Shown piece by piece: positions 34,787 through 38,462 of a stretch of 38,462 nt of DNA (the first letter of the stretch is position 1; each line of letters starts with the position of its first letter). Source of the DNA: JAMLIN01 sp041676645. Its GTDB lineage: Bacteria > Pseudomonadota > Gammaproteobacteria > Burkholderiales > Burkholderiaceae_E. The DNA is taken from NCBI GenBank assembly GCA_041676645.1, contig JBAYRO010000028.1, positions 1-38,462 of the forward strand, in the 5' to 3' direction. The position numbers and the translations under genes were made by a program. Below the pieces are notes generated by a model. That model was given only the letters and a program-made list of their open reading frames with translations, did no database searches and was not told where the DNA came from.

Positions 34787-35886
34787 TGGATCGGCTCCGG
34801 CGGGGCGTCGCGATCGAAGCGCACGTCCGGCTCGGGGGCATCCCCTTCGCGCACGGTTTCGAGCCAGGACCAGACGGCGCGGCACACCTCCTCGCAGCCT
34901 TCGCGAGTGAGCGCGGACACCTGGAAGACCCGCGCCTCGTCGATCGGCAGGGCCTTGCGGCCGCGACCACGCAGTGCCGTGACGAAGGCATCGGCGCGGG
35001 CGGCGCGCTCGGCCTGCGGGATCATGTCGATCTTGTTGAGTACCAGCCAGCGGGGCTTCTCGTAGAGCTGCGGATCGTACTTGCGCAGTTCGGCGAGGAT
35101 CGCCCGCGCATCGGCGACGGGATCGGCCGTCTCGTCGAGCGGCGCCAGGTCGACCACATGCAGCAGCAGGCGGGTGCGCGCGAGATGGCGCAGGAAGCGA
35201 TGACCGAGCCCCGCGCCATCGGCAGCACCCTCGATCAGGCCGGGGATGTCCGCCACCACGAAGCTCTGCCCGGCGCCCACGCGCACCACGCCGAGATGGG
35301 GATGCAGGGTGGTGAAGGGATAGTCGGCGACCCTCGGGCGGGCATTGCTGATCGCCGTGAGGAAGGTCGACTTGCCGGCATTGGGCATGCCGAGCAGGCC
35401 CACGTCGGCAAGCACCTTGAGCTCGAGCCGTAGCAGCCGGGTTTCGCCCTCGGTGCCCGGCGTCGACTGGCGCGGCGCGCGATTCACGCTCGACTTGAAA
35501 TGGATGTTGCCAAGCCCGCCGGTGCCGCCGCGCGCGAGCGTGACCCGGGTCTCGTGCTCGGTCAGGTCGAACAGCAGTTCGTCGGTTTCGGCATCGAAGA
35601 TTTGGGTGCCGACCGGCATGCGCAGGAGGATGTCCGCGCCGGCAGCGCCGTACTGGTCGGAACCGCGGCCATGTTCGCCGTTGCGGGCCTGGTGGCGGCG
35701 CGCGTAGCGGTAATCGATCAGGGTGTTGATGTTGCGGTCGGCGATCGCGAACACGCTGCCGCCACGGCCGCCGTCGCCGCCATTGGGGCCGCCCCGGGGA
35801 ATGAACTTCTCGCGGCGGAACGACACGATGCCGTTGCCGCCCTTGCCGGCCAGCACTTCGATTCGGGCTTCGTCGACGAACTTCAT
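34783..35886 (-). CDS. obgE: Obg-family GTPase ObgE/CgtA
   Basis: 367 residues. The Gly-rich Obg fold (1-158; MKFVDEARIEVLAGKGGNG, GGPNGGDGG) is followed by a GTPase domain with G1 GMPNAGKST (166-174), G3 DIPGLIEGA and G4 NKID. It helps late 50S ribosome assembly and the stringent response. No C-terminal OCT domain is seen, only an acidic Pro-rich tail. The ATG at 35886 fits the family start and has GAGAGG upstream. The longer frame is not used. Its stop overlaps the proB start. It is usually next to rpmA, but here 1.57 kb with two opposite-strand genes intervenes, so it needs its own promoter in 35887-36162. Confidence 0.97.
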   Translation of the reverse strand: MKFVDEARIEVLAGKGGNGIVSFRREKFIPRGGPNGGDGGRGGSVFAIADRNINTLIDYRYARRHQARNGEHGRGSDQYGAAGADILLRMPVGTQIFDAETDELLFDLTEHETRVTLARGGTGGLGNIHFKSSVNRAPRQSTPGTEGETRLLRLELKVLADVGLLGMPNAGKSTFLTAISNARPRVADYPFTTLHPHLGVVRVGAGQSFVVADIPGLIEGAADGAGLGHRFLRHLARTRLLLHVVDLAPLDETADPVADARAILAELRKYDPQLYEKPRWLVLNKIDMIPQAERAARADAFVTALRGRGRKALPIDEARVFQVSALTREGCEEVCRAVWSWLETVREGDAPEPDVRFDRDAPPEPIQ

Positions 35887-35974
35887 CGGGATCCTCTCTT
35901 CCCGGGCCTGGCTCTGCGGCACGGGGCGGACATCATGCGTTCGCGGCCCGGTCCGGCAGACCGGCCACGCAGGA

Positions 35975-36000
35975 CTACCGTATCCCATGCGGGACGGTAG
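35975..36000. other. Stem-loop upstream of obgE
   Basis: CTACCG and TCCC on one side pair with GGGA and CGGTAG on the other, around an ATGC loop, with a 2-base bulge. The 10-bp stem lies about 90 bases before the obgE start, in its leader or promoter region. No U tract follows. Role unknown. Confidence 0.45.
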
Positions 36001-36162
36001 AGTAGCTTCATTCGGCCAGTCCGGGGGGCGGCAAGCGGCGAAGCGGGCGTCGAACGCCGGGACATGTGGCTAGCGCGCACACGGATGCCGACGCTGGCAA
36101 GCTCCACCGTTACAATTGCCGCAGGTGGCCGCCCGGCCGCCACGAACAAGCGGAGATAGAGC

Positions 36163-36561
36163 ATGAAGCGGCTCAGACGCGGCATCGCCAGCCTGCTGGT
36201 GGCTTCGGTGGCATTCACCGGATTCCTCCACACGGCCCAAGCCACATTGATCGGCACCGAGCAGGTGGCCCAGGCCTCGGCCAACCGGACCGACGACAGG
36301 TCGCGAATCGAAGCCGCACTGGCGCGCGACGATGTCCGCGAGCGACTGCAGGACTTCGGGGTCGATCCACAGCAGGCCCGTGAACGCGTTGCCGCGCTCA
36401 CCGACGCGGAAGCCGCACGGCTGGCCGGGGTCCTCGATGATGCCCCGGCGGCAGCTGGCCCCGGCGTCCTCGGCGCGGTCCTGTTCGTCTTCGTGCTCCT
36501 GCTGGTCACGGACATCCTCGGGCTGACAAAAGTCTTTCCGTTCACCCGCTCGGTACGCTGA
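36163..36561 (+). CDS. PA2779-family small membrane protein
   Basis: 132 residues. A signal peptide or signal anchor (hydrophobic about 8-24, possible cleavage at AQA-TLI) precedes a helical, charged middle (about 35-92). One strong transmembrane helix follows (about 102-121), and the C-terminus is GLTKVFPFTRSVR. This matches the uncharacterised PA2779 family, found with the PA2778-type peptidase. Function unknown. The ATG has GGAG 9 bases upstream. A TACAAT (36111-36116) may be the -10 of its promoter, but no good -35 is seen. The next gene begins 5 bp after its stop. Confidence 0.78.
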   Translation: MKRLRRGIASLLVASVAFTGFLHTAQATLIGTEQVAQASANRTDDRSRIEAALARDDVRERLQDFGVDPQQARERVAALTDAEAARLAGVLDDAPAAAGPGVLGAVLFVFVLLLVTDILGLTKVFPFTRSVR

Positions 36562-36566
36562 GTATC

Positions 36567-37580
36567 GTGCGTGCGGCAAACGGGCGCGCGCGTCGCGCCC
36601 GGGCCGCGGGTCTCGTCCTGCCGGCCCTGATGCTGCTGATGGCGCTGCTGGCCGGATGCGCCAGCCAGACCCGTGCACTGCTCGAGGCCCCGCCGGCAGG
36701 CCTGCCGCAGCAGGTCGAGCTCGAGCGCACACCCTACTTCGAGCAGGACGACTACCAGTGCGGGCCGGCCTCGCTGTCGATGGTGCTCGGCGCAGCGGGT
36801 TTCGACACCCGCCCCGAGGACCTGATCGGTCGAGTCTTCGTTCCGGGCCGCCAGGGCAGCCTGCAGATCGAGATGATCGCCGCGGCGCGCGGCCAGGGGG
36901 CGGTTGCGGTCCCGATCCCCGGGCACCTGGACGCACTGCTGAAGGAACTCGCCGCCGGCCATCCGGTCGTCGTGCTGCAGAACCTGTCGCTGCCGATCAG
37001 TCCGGTCTGGCACTATGCGGTGGCGATCGGCTATGACCTCGATCGCCGCGAGCTGCTGTTGCGCTCGGGCCCGGAGCACCGGCAGCGACTCGCGCTGTCC
37101 ACGTTCGAGCACACCTGGGCGCGAGGCGAGCACTGGGCATTCGTCGCGCTGGCACCGGGCCAGCTGCCCGTCACCGCCACCGAGGCGGAACTCACCGCGG
37201 CGCTGGTGGCCTTCGAGCGCGGAGCCCCGCCGCGGGAGGCCCATCGGGCCTACGAGAGCGCTGCGGCCCGCTGGCCCGACAGCTACGTGCTGGCGATCGG
37301 CCTGGGCAATACGGCCTACGCGGCCGGCGATCGCGCCTCGGCGGCGGAGGCCTTCCGCGCGGCCGCGCTGCAACATGGCGATGGCGCGGCCTGGCACAAC
37401 CTCGCAGTGGTCATGCGTGAACTCGGCCGGCTCGACGAGGCGGAGCAGGCCGCCCGCCAGGCGGTCGAGGCCGACGGCCCCTGGGAGGCGCAGGCACGCG
37501 CGGAACTCGAGCGCATCCGATCCCTGCGCAAGCGACCGCCGGCCGAGCCCGCCGAAACTACTGGCGCGGCTCGACGCTGA
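36567..37580 (+). CDS. PA2778-family cysteine peptidase lipoprotein with TPR repeats
   Basis: 337 residues. An N-terminal lipoprotein signal ends in lipobox LLAGC (Cys31). A C39-like papain-fold domain (about 50-185) has candidate catalytic Cys65 in DDYQCGPASL and His149 in VWHYAVAIGYD. Two or three TPR-like helical repeats follow (about 215-320). C39 peptidases cut leader peptides at double-glycine sites, but here the domain would sit on the periplasmic side, bound to lipid, so the substrate is unknown. The GTG start follows the PA2779 gene by 5 bp, so the two form an operon. The 3' end overlaps the opposite rpmA gene by 23 bp. Confidence 0.82.
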   Translation: MRAANGRARRARAAGLVLPALMLLMALLAGCASQTRALLEAPPAGLPQQVELERTPYFEQDDYQCGPASLSMVLGAAGFDTRPEDLIGRVFVPGRQGSLQIEMIAAARGQGAVAVPIPGHLDALLKELAAGHPVVVLQNLSLPISPVWHYAVAIGYDLDRRELLLRSGPEHRQRLALSTFEHTWARGEHWAFVALAPGQLPVTATEAELTAALVAFERGAPPREAHRAYESAAARWPDSYVLAIGLGNTAYAAGDRASAAEAFRAAALQHGDGAAWHNLAVVMRELGRLDEAEQAARQAVEADGPWEAQARAELERIRSLRKRPPAEPAETTGAARR

Positions 37581-37818
37581 CCACGTTCTTGCGCAGCGCG
37601 CCGCGGACCGCGAAGCGGACCTCACCGTCGACGAGCGCATACAGCGTGTGGTCCTTGCCGAGACCGACGTTCTCGCCGGCATGAAAACGCGTGCCGCGCT
37701 GGCGCACGATGATCGAGCCGGCCGGAATCGACTGGCCGCCATAGACCTTGACGCCGAGCATCTTCGGATTGGAATCGCGGCCGTTGCGTGAGGAACCGCC
37801 GCCCTTCTTGTGTGCCAT
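37558..37818 (-). CDS. rpmA: 50S ribosomal protein L27
   Basis: 86 residues. The N-terminus MAHKKGGGSSRNGRDS reaches the peptidyl-transferase centre in known ribosomes. The rest (VKVYGGQSIPAGSIIVRQRGT and GLGKDHTLYALVDG landmarks) is typical. There is no N-terminal cleavable extension like that of Firmicutes. The ribosome-binding site GGGAG lies 8 bases before the ATG. It follows rplU by 38 bp on the same strand. Its last 23 bases overlap the end of the opposite peptidase gene. Confidence 0.98.
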   Translation of the reverse strand: MAHKKGGGSSRNGRDSNPKMLGVKVYGGQSIPAGSIIVRQRGTRFHAGENVGLGKDHTLYALVDGEVRFAVRGALRKNVVSVEPRQ

Positions 37819-37856
37819 CTGTTCTTCTCCCTATGGATTACGGGGAAACCGGAGAC

Positions 37857-38462
37857 TCAGGCGCGCTTGCCGCCGTCGAGTTCCGCCTTGAGCTTCTCGA
37901 GCGCCTCGAAGTCGCCCCGGGCGGCCAGCGCCGCCTGCTCGGGCCAGGTGCCCGGATCGTGCGCGGCGAAGCGCGAGCCTGCGGCCGCGAGAAGCTCGCG
38001 CAGGCGATCGACCGGCGTGTCGGCAAGCTGGGCCCAACTGCGGATGCCGGCAGCGCCGAGCACCTCCTCGGCGATCTTGGGGCCGATCCCCTCGATGAGC
38101 GTCAGGTCGTCGCCGTCGCCAGCGGGCGCCGCCGACGGTTGCGGCGCAGCGGCCGCGGCGCCGGCCTGTTCGGCCTCCACCGTGCCGAGTGCCGAGGCGA
38201 TCCTCGCGATGAAGACCTCGGTATAGGGCTGGCGATGCCCCTGGGTCTTGCGATAGTGCTTGCGCCGACGCATCTTGAAGATGCGGATCTTGTCGTGACG
38301 ACCCTGCGCAATCACCGTTGCCGAAACCGTCGCCCCGTCCACGAGGGGCGCGCCGACCGAAAGCTGGTCGCCGCTGCCGACCGCCAGGACCTGGTCGATC
38401 GTGATTTCCGCTCCGATGTCCGCCGGTATCTGTTCTATTTTCAGTTTTTGGCCGGCAGCGAC
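37857..38462 (-). CDS. rplU: 50S ribosomal protein L21 with C-terminal HhH extension (5' end cut off)
   Basis: 201 residues visible. The first 13 or so codons lie outside the window, the visible part starting at VAAGQKLKIE. The L21 core (IRIFKMRRRKHYRKTQGHRQ landmark, end near TEVFI) is about 100 residues in all and normally ends the protein. Here an Ala/Pro-rich linker (about 35 residues) leads to a further domain of about 80 residues. It has the helix-hairpin-helix motif LTLIEGIGPKIAEEVLGAAG and ends with WPEQAALAARGDFEALEKLKAEL. HhH domains usually bind nucleic acid. I recall similar L21 fusions mainly in Bacteroidetes. The reading frame is continuous and shows no sign of a frameshift. Confidence 0.93.
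   Translation of the reverse strand, partial: VAAGQKLKIEQIPADIGAEITIDQVLAVGSGDQLSVGAPLVDGATVSATVIAQGRHDKIRIFKMRRRKHYRKTQGHRQPYTEVFIARIASALGTVEAEQAGAAAAAPQPSAAPAGDGDDLTLIEGIGPKIAEEVLGAAGIRSWAQLADTPVDRLRELLAAAGSRFAAHDPGTWPEQAALAARGDFEALEKLKAELDGGKRA

Overview
The window is about 38.5 kb of high-GC, densely packed bacterial chromosome. Its gene order and protein families point to a betaproteobacterium of the Burkholderiales. Reasons: a lysine/alanine-rich histone H1-like protein beside nrdB-nrdA, a small-protein/pilS/pilR/ampD cluster next to a CcsA-like gene and ffh, a proS/rppH/CNP1 block, and proB-obgE-rpmA-rplU. Most of it is housekeeping genome. No tRNA, rRNA, CRISPR array, integrase or insertion sequence was seen. 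Genus is not claimed.

Layout. (1) 1-5863: histone-like protein with its terminator, then class Ia ribonucleotide reductase nrdA-nrdB on the minus strand. nrdA has a good sigma70-type promoter overlapped by two NrdR-box-like sites whose starts are 31 bp apart. (2) 5864-10736, minus strand: membrane zinc-ribbon protein, PilS-type kinase, PilR-type sigma54 activator and AmpD amidase, joined by stop/start overlaps, plus a YpjD/CcsA-like membrane protein. (3) 10759-13550, plus strand: ffh and an overlapping FAD-linked oxidase. They end at a composite palindrome (13550-13652) that exactly fills the gap between two convergent genes. (4) 13651-20483: a complete branched-chain-amino-acid-type ABC importer (livF, G, M, H and a Tat-exported binding protein) and an acyl-CoA ligase. 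A divergent MarR regulator faces them, with a clear palindromic operator over overlapping promoters. The set looks like regulated uptake and CoA activation of an organic acid, possibly aromatic. (5) 20420-24182: lytic transglycosylase, proS, rppH and a CNP1-like protein. (6) 24185-33560: accessory metabolic genes (2-hydroxyacid dehydrogenase, FAH-family enzyme, ABC exporter, a molybdenum hydroxylase large subunit without partner subunits, a GGDEF-EAL protein, a threonine aldolase). They lie between CNP1 and proB, which I recall as neighbours in relatives. (7) 33557-38462: proB, obgE, rpmA and rplU on the minus strand, interrupted between obgE and rpmA by an opposite-strand PA2779/PA2778-type pair.

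Most noteworthy: a ribosomal protein L21 with a C-terminal helix-hairpin-helix-like extension, cut by the window end; the PA2779/PA2778 pair (small membrane protein plus C39-like lipoprotein peptidase) inside the rplU-rpmA-obgE block; the composite palindrome; the MarR operator with a self-complementary -10 shared by both promoters; and the spaced NrdR-box-like pair at nrdA. Several starts were moved from the longest open frame to an internal codon, or to GTG/TTG, using ribosome-binding sites, family N-termini and overlap with the upstream stop.
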